A stretch of 64,000 nt of DNA from positions 3,348,001-3,412,000 of the forward strand of contig NZ_CP045915.1 of assembly GCF_009650095.1 (NCBI RefSeq). Reading direction: 5' to 3'. Origin of the DNA: Gracilibacillus salitolerans. Lineage in GTDB: Bacteria > Bacillota > Bacilli > Bacillales > Amphibacillaceae. The position numbers and the translations under genes are program-made. The notes beneath the pieces are model-generated. The model did no database searches. It was not told where the DNA came from and was given only the letters and a program-made list of their open reading frames with translations. Below are positions 40,843-49,854 of this stretch, one piece after another. Each line of letters starts with the position of its first letter. The stretch's first letter is position 1.

Positions 40843-41130
40843 TTAGCTGAAGATATATATTCTTCCTGGAACACTAGCTGTTCCGAGACATTCATAGCCA
40901 ATTTGTTCAAACTCTATTTTTTGAACCAAAGTAAGCTCTAATGACTTAGGAATTTCGACTAATATATCAAAAATGGGCTTTCAATTGAGTCCGGAGTCAG
41001 AAGTACTACCAAAGTGCTCAAACGTGACATTTAGATCGAAGATAGGTTTTAATGACCTTATTTCTTCCTCATACCAATGCTTCCATTTAGTATTAAAGTT
41101 TGAAATTGAAATTTCTTCATCAATGTCCAT
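40843..41130 (-). pseudogene. GrpB/UPF0157 family fragment with in-frame stop
   Basis: Reads MDIDEEISISNFNTKWKHWY at 41130-41071, then HFGSTSDSGLN, a TGA at codon 50 (40983-40981), then KPIFDILVEIPKSLEL and YECLGTASVPGRIYI before a stop. The family motif is HxGSTSVPGLxxKPIxDI; here VP has become DS and an Ala- or Ala-Gly-type codon has become a stop. The C-terminal half of the usual 170 residues is missing. Confidence 0.85.
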
Positions 41131-41231
41131 ATGCAACTCTCCAACCTAATTATTTATAATTACTTTATTTGATTTTCTTTGTTTATATCCTGATCGTAAG
41201 TACAACAAATAAAAAAACTGCCGTGGTAGCC

Positions 41232-41269
41232 CTTATTTCTTCAACTCTTGCACCCGATTCTTGAATAAG
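41232..41269. repeat. Interspersed CTTATTCAACTCTTGCACCCG repeat, copy
   Basis: Reads CTTATTTCTTCAACTCTTGC, ACCCGATTCTTGAATAAG. Ends are complementary (CTTATT/AATAAG), so it can fold. Confidence 0.7.
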
Positions 41270-41335
41270 CTACTACATAATGATGGTGTTCCATGACATA
41301 ACTTCGAGTTACTTTAATTACTTCTATAAGAACAG

Positions 41336-41710
41336 CTATTTTTTATTATAAACAGAAAATCCAATGGTTCCTTCTAGATTATAAGGAGATGAGACATCCC
41401 CATAGTACTTACCACCAATCAAATTGTAATAAGAAATAATCCCACTTTGATTGTTCGATTTATACGATGTGCAATTTCCAGTATTTGCGCTGCATAAACG
41501 GACGTTAACTGTTCGTGGGGTAGCAACTCTAACTACAACATTACCACCATTGGATTTCACGTACATTTGCCCGTCCCATCGTCCATCATTTGTTTTAAAT
41601 GTATATAGTCCAAATTTTGTCCACTCAGCTGACACAGGAGAAGAAAAGATCATTGATGCAATAGAAAGGACGGCAGATAAAATCAACACAGACATAAACC
41701 TTTTTACCAT
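41336..41710 (-). CDS. Small secreted protein of unknown function
   Basis: A 124-residue protein from ATG 41710, after GGGAGGTG. A signal peptide of about 29 residues ends SSPVSA before EWTKFG. The mature part of about 95 residues is rich in Asn, Ser, Gly and Tyr with alternating strands (GQMYVKSNGGNVVVRV, TVNVRLCSANTGNCTSY), suggesting a small beta-sandwich with one possible disulfide (LCSANTGNC). I do not recognise the family. It could be a toxin-like or cell-surface protein. Confidence 0.7.
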   Translation of the reverse strand: MVKRFMSVLILSAVLSIASMIFSSPVSAEWTKFGLYTFKTNDGRWDGQMYVKSNGGNVVVRVATPRTVNVRLCSANTGNCTSYKSNNQSGIISYYNLIGGKYYGDVSSPYNLEGTIGFSVYNKK

Positions 41711-41824
41711 CTGGTTCACCTCCCTTTCCCCCTTACATAACAGTATTCCAAGCGAACACGTGATATTCAAATAAAGTAAAACTTCAATCAATATTTTGTA
41801 TGCAAAATTTCGGCTTTGATTCAT

Positions 41825-42209
41825 GTGATTATTTATTTAGCATTTAACCTCTATATAAGAAATCATTTTTAACATTATTTCTTTGAATTGTGAGTTAAAT
41901 AAAATAGTTTTTGACTAATTTGATAGATACATTCCTCCCTTATTTATTACGCATAAGGGGTCAAATATGAATTTTATCGGAATTCTTTGTTAGAGAATTG
42001 CGCCCGATTTTGGAAGATCATTGTAGATGCTTTATTAAACAAAAGCACTCGATAGTTCAATAAGATTTTATTACATATTTTATTCGAATTACGTAATCAA
42101 GAAATAAATTCTTAACTAAAATGTAATCCAAAAGTTACCATCGTTTTGATATAATTTATATAAGAACCTCAGATTCTGTTTATTCTTTAAAAGTTAGGAG
42201 TTGACCTCA
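41825..42209. other. Intergenic region with promoter of the small gene
   Basis: Contains a degenerate copy of the interspersed repeat at 41986-42018 (GAATTGCGCCCGATTTTGGAAGAT) and a TATAAT at 42150-42155, a likely -10 for the small gene at 42210. Otherwise AT-rich with nothing recognised. Confidence 0.5.
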
Positions 42210-42374
42210 ATGTACGTAATTTCAAGAAAAATACGAGGGACAAAAGAAATCCTAAAAGACTCAAACAGAGATTCGAATAAAAAATTCTCTAATTTCTCTA
42301 GCGCAACAACCTTTGTTAAAAAACTTAACTTTCATATCCAGCCAGATAAACAATGGTATGTAGAAAATGAATAA
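42210..42374 (+). CDS. 54-aa basic protein of unknown function
   Basis: ATG 42210 follows TTAGGAG by 9 nt. The protein begins MYVISRKIRGTKEILKDSNR and ends QPDKQWYVENE. It is basic, polar and without a signal peptide or membrane helix. It has its own -10, ribosome binding site and a strong terminator hairpin, and stands alone on the plus strand among minus-strand genes. This favours a real small gene. Family not recognised. Confidence 0.65.
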   Translation: MYVISRKIRGTKEILKDSNRDSNKKFSNFSSATTFVKKLNFHIQPDKQWYVENE

Positions 42375-42378
42375 ATAA

Positions 42379-42412
42379 TAAATCAATGTAGGTGTTTACC
42401 TACATTGATTTA
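42379..42412 (+). terminator. Hairpin after the 54-aa gene
   Basis: AAATCAATGTAGGT and ACCTACATTGATTT arms around GTTT, a perfect 14-bp stem; the T-run is short (TTTATAT). Confidence 0.75.
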
Positions 42413-42517
42413 TATCACATTCGAGTCTAGTACGAATAAAAACTTTCTCTCACTCTTCCCCTTTTTGAAATATGCTACTGCGTTAACTTAATAAGAGCAG
42501 ACGGAAATTCACAATAT

Positions 42518-42550
42518 CTTATTCAACTCTTGCACCCGTTTGTTGAAGAT
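42518..42550. repeat. Interspersed repeat, CTTATTCAACTCTTGCACCCG copy
   Basis: CTTATTCAACTCTTGCACCC followed by GTTTGTTGAAGAT. Directly downstream of the 139-aa membrane protein gene. Confidence 0.75.
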
Positions 42551-42557
42551 GAAATCT

Positions 42558-42977
42558 CTATTTTTTGTTTATTTTTGATATTAACAATGACACGTGAAAG
42601 TAAATATTAGAAGCAACAATGCCGTATATTGAAAATGAAATGACTTCTAATTGATAGATATTTTGACTGAAAATAATAAGAAAAATAACGCCAACAAGGG
42701 TACCAACTAATGAATATAAACCTAATCCGACAAAGTATTTTTGCCATTTTGTCTTTCCTGTAGAATTCTTAATTAATTTATCAATAAAGATTGAAAGTGG
42801 TAATCCGATCAGAAAATAAACTGGACCAGCATAAATAATGACAAAAGCAAACGTTTCTAAAAAACCAAAATAATAAACATTAGGTTCCCTTTGAGAACTT
42901 GGTACATAAGAAATCCAAGAGAAAATAGTCGCAAATATAATCACAGATAGTGCTGCTGTTAAAAACTTTGTCATCAT
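42558..42977 (-). CDS. Four-helix membrane protein of unknown function
   Basis: A 139-residue protein. ATG 42977 is chosen for the AAAGGGTG site. Helices lie at about 3-20, 32-55, 75-100 and 105-130, with a basic loop KNSTGKTKWQKY. No conserved motif is recognised. It stands beside another small membrane protein gene, with repeat copies on both sides. Confidence 0.6.
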   Translation of the reverse strand: MMTKFLTAALSVIIFATIFSWISYVPSSQREPNVYYFGFLETFAFVIIYAGPVYFLIGLPLSIFIDKLIKNSTGKTKWQKYFVGLGLYSLVGTLVGVIFLIIFSQNIYQLEVISFSIYGIVASNIYFHVSLLISKINKK

Positions 42978-43099
42978 TTCACACCCTTTATGCTGTTGAA
43001 CTAAACTGCCAGTTAGTTCAATATCTTTGTAATTTAATTTTAACATAATATTCCAACAATTCATCCACAAAAAGAAAAGACCACCAAATTAATGATAGT

Positions 43100-43135
43100 C
43101 TTGTTCAACTCTTGCAACCCGTTAATTTAAGATGA
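43100..43135. repeat. Interspersed repeat, CTTGTTCAACTCTTGCAACCCG copy
   Basis: Overlaps the last codons of the 63-aa gene at 43127. Same consensus as the copies at 41232 and 42518. Confidence 0.7.
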
Positions 43136-43318
43136 GACTAATCCAAAAAGCCTTAAAAAAGCGTACAAAGTAAATCCTGTCCCGATAAATATGATAATAA
43201 ATCTAATGATAAATCTAATTATCCAATGGAGTTTAGAACGAATGAAAAAATCAATAATACCAATAGATAAGAACAAAACCCCTATAATAAAAATGATTAA
43301 AATTTCTAACGAATTCAC
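43127..43318 (-). CDS. 63-aa two-helix membrane protein
   Basis: Starts with GTG 43318, AGGTG seven nt upstream: MNSLEILIIFIIGVLFLSIG, then FIRSKLHWIIRFIIRFIIIF and a final GLVSS. Two hydrophobic helices separated by a basic loop. Not recognised; real gene status rests on the ribosome site and length. Confidence 0.5.
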   Translation of the reverse strand: MNSLEILIIFIIGVLFLSIGIIDFFIRSKLHWIIRFIIRFIIIFIGTGFTLYAFLRLFGLVSS

Positions 43319-43508
43319 TTCCCTACACCTGACGATATTCCTATTACCATCATTCGTTTCACCTTAGATCACCTTCTTTTAACAGATTTAAAATCTATTA
43401 AGAGTGTTCAATTTATTTAAACAAAAACTACCATTAACTTAATAAGTCAACTGTAAAAGATGCGTTAATCTTTCTGAATTAACGCTCTAGTTATTGTTTA
43501 GTGAAGAA

Positions 43509-44297
43509 CTAAATAATTTCCAACGAGTGTAAATACTTTTCCATTTCATGCCTTGTTTTATGAAAATACTCATTATTATGTCTGCCGTAATTAAAATAGC
43601 CATGTGCCATACCCTCAACTGTTTTTAAGGTTATATCATTTCCCTTTTCTTTCATCTGTTTAATAAATTTTTTATTTTGTTCATACAGGTCGTCAGTTGT
43701 TCCACAAATCCATAATGTAGTGGGCAAGCATTTTTTAACGTTATGAATTGGCGAAAGTCGAATAGCTTCTTCGAGTAATTGAGGGTACCGCCTTCTCATG
43801 ATGTCAATCCCATCCATCCCCGCAGCAAAAACAATTAAGAAATTGGGTATATGGTCGGTACTTTCATGATCATATTCCTTATCATCATTTATTTCCTTAA
43901 ACATAATCGAAGAAACAGTAATGTATCCGCCTGCTGATGAACCACATACCACTATTTTATTCGGATCTACTCCCAATTCAGAGGAATTCCTCCTTACCCA
44001 TCGGACAGCGGATTTAACATCACATATTGCTTGAGGTGGTAAGAAACCTTCATCAGATCCATTTCGGTAATCAACACATATTGCCACCATGCCCTTAGAA
44101 GAAAAATATTTTGCTTGATGTTGGAACTGTGCTGGGGTCTGGGGATCCTTTTTAAAGCTACCTCCATTAAAAAATAAAATAACTGGTCTGTTTTCTTGGT
44201 GTGCTTTTGGTTCAAATATGTACAATATTAAATTTCTATCCTGTACCACTTTATAAGTTCTTTCAGCTATCGGGAAATCAAACTTGATTTTATTCAT
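43509..44297 (-). CDS. Alpha/beta hydrolase (esterase/lipase, hormone-sensitive-lipase type)
   Basis: A 262-residue hydrolase. The oxyanion motif is FFNGGSFKKDP (NGG in place of HGG), the nucleophile elbow is VVCGSSAGGYITV (Ser near 140), the acid region TLWICGTTDDLYEQ and the His VEGMAHGYFNY near 238. Probably an intracellular carboxylesterase; substrate unknown. Confidence 0.87.
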   Translation of the reverse strand: MNKIKFDFPIAERTYKVVQDRNLILYIFEPKAHQENRPVILFFNGGSFKKDPQTPAQFQHQAKYFSSKGMVAICVDYRNGSDEGFLPPQAICDVKSAVRWVRRNSSELGVDPNKIVVCGSSAGGYITVSSIMFKEINDDKEYDHESTDHIPNFLIVFAAGMDGIDIMRRRYPQLLEEAIRLSPIHNVKKCLPTTLWICGTTDDLYEQNKKFIKQMKEKGNDITLKTVEGMAHGYFNYGRHNNEYFHKTRHEMEKYLHSLEII

Positions 44298-44478
44298 CGG
44301 ACAACCACCTTAAAATAATTATTCATTTTTAAAACTTATTATTTAATTCTCTACTCATCTCCGATAATCCTTCTGAAATCAATCCATCTTCACCAAAATA
44401 TCCTGCTTTTTAGCACGGTAAACATATATTGTAGTTGAAGACATCAAACACAAATTAGATTATTATGGAAATGACAAA

Positions 44479-44988
44479 CTATGCTTTATCATTCATTGCT
44501 ACTTGAACTATTTGTTTTTCCCCATTTTTCTCAAATACTTTATATTTCTGCATCCCTATTTTCTCCGCTACCTTTTGCGACGGTATATTCTTCATGGTGG
44601 TGTATGAAAAGACCTTTGGATAATGTAACACTTCAAATGCATATTCCTTACAAGCTGTTGCAGCTTCTGTTGCATATCCTTTATTCCAAAAGTCCTTCAT
44701 AATATGAAAGCCGATCTCAGGTACTGTTTCACTTTCAATTTTTTGCATTGTAATGCCACAATCTCCAATGAATGTATCATCATTTTTTAAAACAACTGCC
44801 CATAATCCGTGATTACATTTTTGGTAATTTTCCATATTCCATTGAATCCACTTTTCTACCTTTTTCATATTAAATGGCTCAGGATAGTATTGCATCGATT
44901 CTGGATCTGAAAGAACCCTTGATAACTTATCTGCATCCTCCAGTTTTAATTCTCTTAAATAAAGTCTTTCTGTTTCCATGATTTTCAC
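44479..44988 (-). CDS. GNAT-family N-acetyltransferase (RimJ-like)
   Basis: About 169 residues. The core is METERLYLRELKLEDADKLS, DDTFIGDCGITMQ, EIGFHIMKDFWNKGYATEAATACKEYAF with the acetyl-CoA loop, and VFSYTTMKNIPSQKVAEKIGM. GTG 44988 has AGGTG 6 nt upstream; ATG 44979 is an alternative. RimJ/RimL-type enzymes acetylate protein N-termini or small amines; the target is unknown. Confidence 0.85.
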   Translation of the reverse strand: MKIMETERLYLRELKLEDADKLSRVLSDPESMQYYPEPFNMKKVEKWIQWNMENYQKCNHGLWAVVLKNDDTFIGDCGITMQKIESETVPEIGFHIMKDFWNKGYATEAATACKEYAFEVLHYPKVFSYTTMKNIPSQKVAEKIGMQKYKVFEKNGEKQIVQVAMNDKA

Positions 44989-45130
44989 GACTTTCACCTT
45001 CTCTCGCAAAACTGGTTCCATTTGCTTTATATCTTCCACTCCAATATTAGCATAATGTTCCAAATTGATTAATGGCCATAAAAAAACGATCAATTAGCTG
45101 ATCGCCATATTTTGGTCATGTTCCTTTGTA

Positions 45131-45739
45131 TCATAGGGAATCAGGAAGATGATTTTTATACATTTCTATTAAATTGGTATTTGCTCGTAACGTAGTAATG
45201 GTGTTGTCATTAGGTTTTGAGTAAATAATTGGAAAATCTCTTTCTCCGAACTCTTGCTGAACGGAGAATGCTAATTTTTCTTCGTCTAGAGAAAATTCTG
45301 CTTGTACTCCTGGTTTATTTCCCCGAGCGTCTACTCTTATCCAACGATTGAACGAACGGAGAAAAACTCCATTTAATGCATGTAATGAGTAACCCTTTTC
45401 CGGTGTGTCAAAGATCATTAACCTTTGATAACAGAATCCGGTAGGGATCCCTTCAGCTCGTAATATAGCAGCTAACAAATTAGCTTTTGCAAAACAAATA
45501 CCTTCTTGATATTTGAGCACATCTGACGCTAGACAGGTTACTTTTGAGCCTTGAATATCCCAAGAATGAGAAATTTCATCTCTTACGAATTCAAAAGCTT
45601 TTTTCACCTTTTCGATTTCTGTCTGTTCTTTGTTGAATAATTCATTTTTCTTACTTTGAATGATAGAATGTGAATAATCCACAACATCTAGCTCTTTGAG
45701 ATATTCTGCCATGTTATAAGATTCTGGTATCAGTTCCAT
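45131..45739 (-). CDS. Transglutaminase-like cysteine protease-fold protein
   Basis: A 202-residue protein. The triad of the transglutaminase core is visible: Cys in YQEGICFAKANLLAAILRAEGIPTGF (about 75-100), His in YSLHALNGV, and Asp in RWIRVDARGNKPG. VKKAFEFVRDEISHSWD precedes it. No signal peptide, so cytoplasmic. Enzymatic target unknown. Confidence 0.88.
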   Translation of the reverse strand: MELIPESYNMAEYLKELDVVDYSHSIIQSKKNELFNKEQTEIEKVKKAFEFVRDEISHSWDIQGSKVTCLASDVLKYQEGICFAKANLLAAILRAEGIPTGFCYQRLMIFDTPEKGYSLHALNGVFLRSFNRWIRVDARGNKPGVQAEFSLDEEKLAFSVQQEFGERDFPIIYSKPNDNTITTLRANTNLIEMYKNHLPDSL

Positions 45740-46120
45740 TTATTCTCTGATCTCCTTTTTGTATAATAATACACTTATTTGAATATTAATACAATAACCA
45801 AATAAATTACTCTAAGTGTTTTTTAAATTACACTCTACCTTGATGGGAACCATCATAATCGGTGTGAACAGGTACACCAATCGCTTCACTATCGCCTTGC
45901 TCTATTTCAAACCTCATTTTTTATGGTAAGCGATCGATAATTTATTCACACCGCCAAGAAAGTAAAAGACGTGCAAATTACAGCACGTCTTTTCAATTGT
46001 AATTTAAGATTCGGTATAGAACTTGTTTCTTAGTTCTATAACTTATTGCTGCTCTTTAATTATAGGTACCCATACGTGAAACAGGGGTTTTGTAGTTAAC
46101 AAAATCCTTCATTCATCACT
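45740..46120. other. Intergenic region with a terminator and a possible gene remnant
   Basis: On the minus strand 45917-45828 encodes a 29-residue peptide MRFEIEQGDSEAIGVPVHTD.. without a ribosome site; it reads like the tail of a lost gene but I cannot name it. A terminator lies at 45964-45993. Confidence 0.4.
45964..45993 (-). terminator. Terminator, probably of the MFS gene
   Basis: AAAAGACGTGC and GCACGTCTTTT perfect arms around AAATTACA. About 130 bp beyond the MFS stop. Confidence 0.75.
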
Positions 46121-47329
46121 TTATTGTCTTATAACATTTCTAACAAACAATTGCTTATATTTATAAGCGATTGTACTTACTATTGCTAGCAGTAGCCCTG
46201 AAATAAGAAAAACCATTTTAACCCCTAACAAATCTGTTAATATTCCCATAATCAGCGAACCAACGCCAAACATTCCCGTACCAATAGCACCCAATGAAGT
46301 ATAAACGGTAGACAATTGTTCTTTTGATACACTGGTTTGTATAACAGTTTGTTGCGGAATGTTTTTTAATTGTCCAAAAATCCCCACACAAAGCGATAAA
46401 AGTAAGGCATTGATTGGGACACTGTTTATACTAAACAATATTGTAACTAAGAAACTTGCAAATGAACCAACCAAAATAAAAGTACCCAATTTCTTTTCAA
46501 TAAAAGAAGCGTATTTAATACAATAAATACTTCCTAAAATCAAGCCCAAAAAGAAAGCACCATTGATAAATCCCCACCATTTTTCATCAACATGTAAAGC
46601 GTCACTGACAAATACATATAAAATAGCGGCAATCCATACCGTTCCTGCAATGGTTTCAAAAAAATCTATCCAAGCAATCCGTCTCAAAACTGGAGTGTTA
46701 GAGATCGTTTTCCATCCTTCTTTTATCTGATCTAATTTTCCTTTTCGTGGAAGTGTTTGGTGACTTATGTTCTCTAAAAAACAAAACATGACACTTGATA
46801 GAACAAATAAACATCCAACTAACCAAATAAGTTGATGTGAACTTAAAATGATTAAAAATAAACTGCCGACAAACCACATTACTGCTTGAATAATTTGCGT
46901 AACAGTTTCAGCAAGCCCATTTGCTTGTACTAAGTGTACAGGTTTTACATAGTGCGGAATCAATGTCTGTCTTATTGGATTTGCACAACCATCGAAAAAA
47001 GCAATTAGCCCTATGATTATAAAAACCAAATAATAATTAGATGCTGTGATACCCATTAACATAAATCCCAGAATTACCAGTAATATAGTTTTGCCAATTT
47101 GGGATCCAGCCATTAACCACTTTAAATTAACTATTCCGATTAAAAGAGGTGTTAATAGGCTAGAAACAAACATCGATGAAGTAATAGTAAATGGAACAAA
47201 GGATGCAGCCGTCGCAGAACCTGTTAAAGCAAAAATCGTACTAATAACACTTACCGTATATAATACATCGCCAATATTAGCAAATGACTGACCTGACAAT
47301 AATAAGGAAAAGTTTCTATTCAATTTCAT
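46121..47329 (-). CDS. MFS-family transporter
   Basis: A 402-residue protein with about 12 helices, from ATG 47329 with GGGGATATATA upstream. It begins MKLNRNFSLLLSGQSFANIGDVLYTVSVI, which matches the macrolide-efflux/MdrP-like MFS group; IAFFDGCANPIRQTLIPHYV and GVFGQLKNIPQQTVIQTSVSKEQLSTVYT are its conserved loops. Likely drug or small-molecule export; substrate unknown. Confidence 0.85.
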   Translation of the reverse strand: MKLNRNFSLLLSGQSFANIGDVLYTVSVISTIFALTGSATAASFVPFTITSSMFVSSLLTPLLIGIVNLKWLMAGSQIGKTILLVILGFMLMGITASNYYLVFIIIGLIAFFDGCANPIRQTLIPHYVKPVHLVQANGLAETVTQIIQAVMWFVGSLFLIILSSHQLIWLVGCLFVLSSVMFCFLENISHQTLPRKGKLDQIKEGWKTISNTPVLRRIAWIDFFETIAGTVWIAAILYVFVSDALHVDEKWWGFINGAFFLGLILGSIYCIKYASFIEKKLGTFILVGSFASFLVTILFSINSVPINALLLSLCVGIFGQLKNIPQQTVIQTSVSKEQLSTVYTSLGAIGTGMFGVGSLIMGILTDLLGVKMVFLISGLLLAIVSTIAYKYKQLFVRNVIRQ

Positions 47330-47646
47330 TATATATCCCCAATATTTCAATTAAAACTTGAATTTTGGGGGTATATTAAATTGGACTATTCATCTACCTC
47401 TTTACTCCTTTCAAATACCGGATAAACCTGGGGGAAGTAGATTTATCACACATTTTTCATCCATAAAATATTATATGAATTTTAACACCATTAAAGCACC
47501 AAAATTCGTCATTTAATCTTCCTTGTTGAACTACTCCAATTTCCCTCTACTTCTGTTCATTAAAAAAACCAAATCTCCTTTCGATTTGGTCTTAAATAAT
47601 ATATTAATTAATAACTGAACTGCCTAGGAAAAATAAATGGATTTTT
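47330..47646. other. Intergenic region between MFS and que genes
   Basis: AT-rich. Contains AAACCAAATC and GATTTGGTCTT (about 47568-47593), a probable terminator for queE, and TTGTTGAACTACTCC near 47522, a weak relative of the interspersed repeat. No gene. Confidence 0.5.
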
Positions 47647-48375
47647 TCACACGCCTCTTTTATTACCCCATACCAATGTATGAATCTGCGGAAGTACACG
47701 GACATCGTTTAAAGCACTGGAGTTCATCACCTGCTCAATTAACCACTCGTATTTTGATAATAAATGTCCGGCTAATTCGTTCGGTGCTACTGCTTCCAAA
47801 TTATCATTACCTACCTGTAAGAAAAAAGGAACTTCTGGATACCTATTATGAACGTTTGTTGCATAGTCCATGTCATTGTCATCAAAAACAACAACTTTTA
47901 AACTTGTATGTGGAAGACGACTGTGCTTTTCTAGTTGTGCTAATATATCATCCAACATGGTCCAATTGGTTTTCATCTTGGAACTTGGTGGTTTAGGAGA
48001 TATGGTTAAGTCGTCTACTTCCACAAACCAGTCCTGCCAACGACTTCCTTGTGTTTCCAGTGCTACCTCAATATCGTATGAGTGTAACAAGTCTATTAAT
48101 TCGCCTACATGTTGGAGAAGTGCCGGATTTCCACCTGAGATCGTAACATGATCAAACTGATCACCACCGATCTCTTTTAATCGATTGAAAACTTCTTCAC
48201 TAGTCATCTTTACAATATCTTCTTTAGCACTACCATCCCAGGTAAAGGCAGAATCGCACCATGCACAGCTATAATCACAACCAGCAGTACGCACGAACAT
48301 TGTCTTACGACCAATTACCATGCCTTCCCCTTGGATTGTTGGACCGAATATTTCCAGAACAGGAAGCTTATTCAC
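47647..48375 (-). CDS. queE: 7-carboxy-7-deazaguanine synthase
   Basis: A 242-residue radical-SAM enzyme converting CPH4 to CDG in queuosine biosynthesis. LEIFGPTIQGEGMVIGRKTMF is the QueE start, and CDYSCAWCDS is the Fe-S motif CxxxCxxC. VTISGGNPAL and ALETQGSRW follow. It starts with GTG 48375 inside the end of queD, so translation is coupled. No queF follows in this operon. Confidence 0.95.
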   Translation of the reverse strand: MNKLPVLEIFGPTIQGEGMVIGRKTMFVRTAGCDYSCAWCDSAFTWDGSAKEDIVKMTSEEVFNRLKEIGGDQFDHVTISGGNPALLQHVGELIDLLHSYDIEVALETQGSRWQDWFVEVDDLTISPKPPSSKMKTNWTMLDDILAQLEKHSRLPHTSLKVVVFDDNDMDYATNVHNRYPEVPFFLQVGNDNLEAVAPNELAGHLLSKYEWLIEQVMNSSALNDVRVLPQIHTLVWGNKRGV

Positions 48376-48835
48376 TGATCATCCACTCCCGTCTTGCTTC
48401 GGCATAGCTTGTTGGTGTTTCAAACAAACGGGCAAACTCTACTCGGCATTGATTCGGTAAATCCTGTAATGCTTCTTCCATCTTTTCAAACATCCATACG
48501 ACCATATTTTCTGCGGTTGTATTCATTTTTGGTAACGTTTCGTTTAAATAACGATGATCGAGATGGATTTCAATTTTTTCCTTCCAAATTTGCTTGATAT
48601 CACCAAAATCGATGACAATTCCAATTTCATCTACAAATCCACTGATACCAAATACGACTTTATAGGTGTGACCATGTAGGTTTTTACATTTTCCTTCATA
48701 ACAGTGAAGATGATGTGCTGCATCAAATGTAAATTCCTTACTTACCATCACACGTTTTTGATGATATTTTAATTGATCCCGTTTAATATCCTGATCTATT
48801 TTTTGTAAATTCTCGACAATTTGAAAGCCGTACAT
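48368..48835 (-). CDS. queD: 6-carboxy-tetrahydropterin synthase
   Basis: A 155-residue QueD turning 7,8-dihydroneopterin triphosphate into CPH4. Zinc ligands are in FDAAHHLHCYEGKCKNLHGHTYKV, with the catalytic Cys in GKCKNLHGH. DFGDIKQIWKEKIE and LDHRYLNE, TTAENMVVWMFE are conserved. It overlaps queC (TAATG) and queE. Confidence 0.95.
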   Translation of the reverse strand: MYGFQIVENLQKIDQDIKRDQLKYHQKRVMVSKEFTFDAAHHLHCYEGKCKNLHGHTYKVVFGISGFVDEIGIVIDFGDIKQIWKEKIEIHLDHRYLNETLPKMNTTAENMVVWMFEKMEEALQDLPNQCRVEFARLFETPTSYAEARREWMISE

Positions 48836-49503
48836 TAATTATTCACTCCATTACGTTTTGCTAAATAGGTGTCTAACCCATTTTGTCTTAAGTGACAAGC
48901 TGGACATTCACCACAACCAGTTCCTCGGACACCGTTATAACAGGTTAATGTTTTTTCTCGTATATAATCAAAAGCTTCTAATTGATCTGCAAATTCCCAT
49001 GTTTCTGCTTTATTCAACCACATTAACGGCGTATGCACCACAAAATCTTCATCCATCGATAAATTCAAGGTAACATTTAATGATTTAATAAAGATATCGC
49101 GACAATCGGGATAACCGCTAAAATCTGTTTCACAAACACCTGTAATAATATGTTTAGCATCAATTTGTTTTGCTAGAATCGTTGCGAAGGATAAGAATAA
49201 TAGATTTCTTCCTGGAACAAACGTATTTGGCAGCTCTCCATCTTCTCCATCAGCAACTTCAATATCATCTCTTGTCAAAGCATTTGGTGCTAATTGATTT
49301 AACAATGACATATCCAAAATATGATGTTTAAGGCCTTGTTCTACTGCAATCTCTTTTGCTACCTCGATTTCCTGCTGGTGACGCTGGTTATAATCAAATG
49401 TCACTAATTCAACATGATCAAATTTTTCTAATGCCCAAAAAAGGCATGTGGTACTATCCTGACCACCACTAAATACGACTACTGCTCGTTTATTTTTATC
49501 CAT
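48835..49503 (-). CDS. queC: 7-cyano-7-deazaguanine synthase
   Basis: A 222-residue QueC making preQ0. The PP-loop is [15 protein letters not shown], then [10 protein letters not shown] and [17 protein letters not shown], and a C-terminal zinc site [19 protein letters not shown]. First gene after the preQ1 riboswitch; GAAAGGGG precedes ATG 49503. Confidence 0.97.
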   Translation of the reverse strand: MDKNKRAVVVFSGGQDSTTCLFWALEKFDHVELVTFDYNQRHQQEIEVAKEIAVEQGLKHHILDMSLLNQLAPNALTRDDIEVADGEDGELPNTFVPGRNLLFLSFATILAKQIDAKHIITGVCETDFSGYPDCRDIFIKSLNVTLNLSMDEDFVVHTPLMWLNKAETWEFADQLEAFDYIREKTLTCYNGVRGTGCGECPACHLRQNGLDTYLAKRNGVNN

Positions 49504-49553
49504 AAAAAAATTCCCCTTTCACATTGAAAAAGAGAATTCTATACACCCAAAAC

Positions 49554-49580
49554 AAAAAAACATACCTAAGGCTCGGTATG
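49554..49580 (-). terminator. preQ1-controlled terminator
   Basis: CATACC/GGTATG arms (49561-49580) around GAGCCTTA, then seven T on the minus strand. CCTTAG in the loop can instead pair with CTAAGG at the aptamer end, which forms an antiterminator. Confidence 0.85.
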
Positions 49581-49585
49581 ATTAT

Positions 49586-49622
49586 CCTTAGTTTTTTATA
49601 GAGGGTGTAGCTAGAACCTCTC
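49586..49622 (-). ncRNA. preQ1-I riboswitch
   Basis: The minus strand reads AGAGGTTCTAGCTACACCCT and then CTATAAAAAACTAA, the canonical class I preQ1 aptamer. It precedes queC with a terminator between, so preQ1 should switch the operon off. Confidence 0.95.
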
Positions 49623-49854
49623 CTGCTTTATAAGCAGACTTGTATGTAATTTTTTAAACACAATTTGTAGTATAGCATATTCACCTATATAAAAGGAAGA
49701 CAAATATCTCTTCAAATAATTTACAGTTTTTTCTTGAAAACTATATTTCAAGCTATATAATAGTATATGTAATATATTGGCCAATTATTACAATCAGTAC
49801 CATCTAGAGGAGCTTTTTTCAACACATTCTAAAAATGAATGAAAGGATGTAAAA

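Noticed and set aside
45828..45917. 29-codon open frame on the minus strand
   Set aside because: No ribosome site and no recognisable family; kept only as a possible remnant in the intergenic note.
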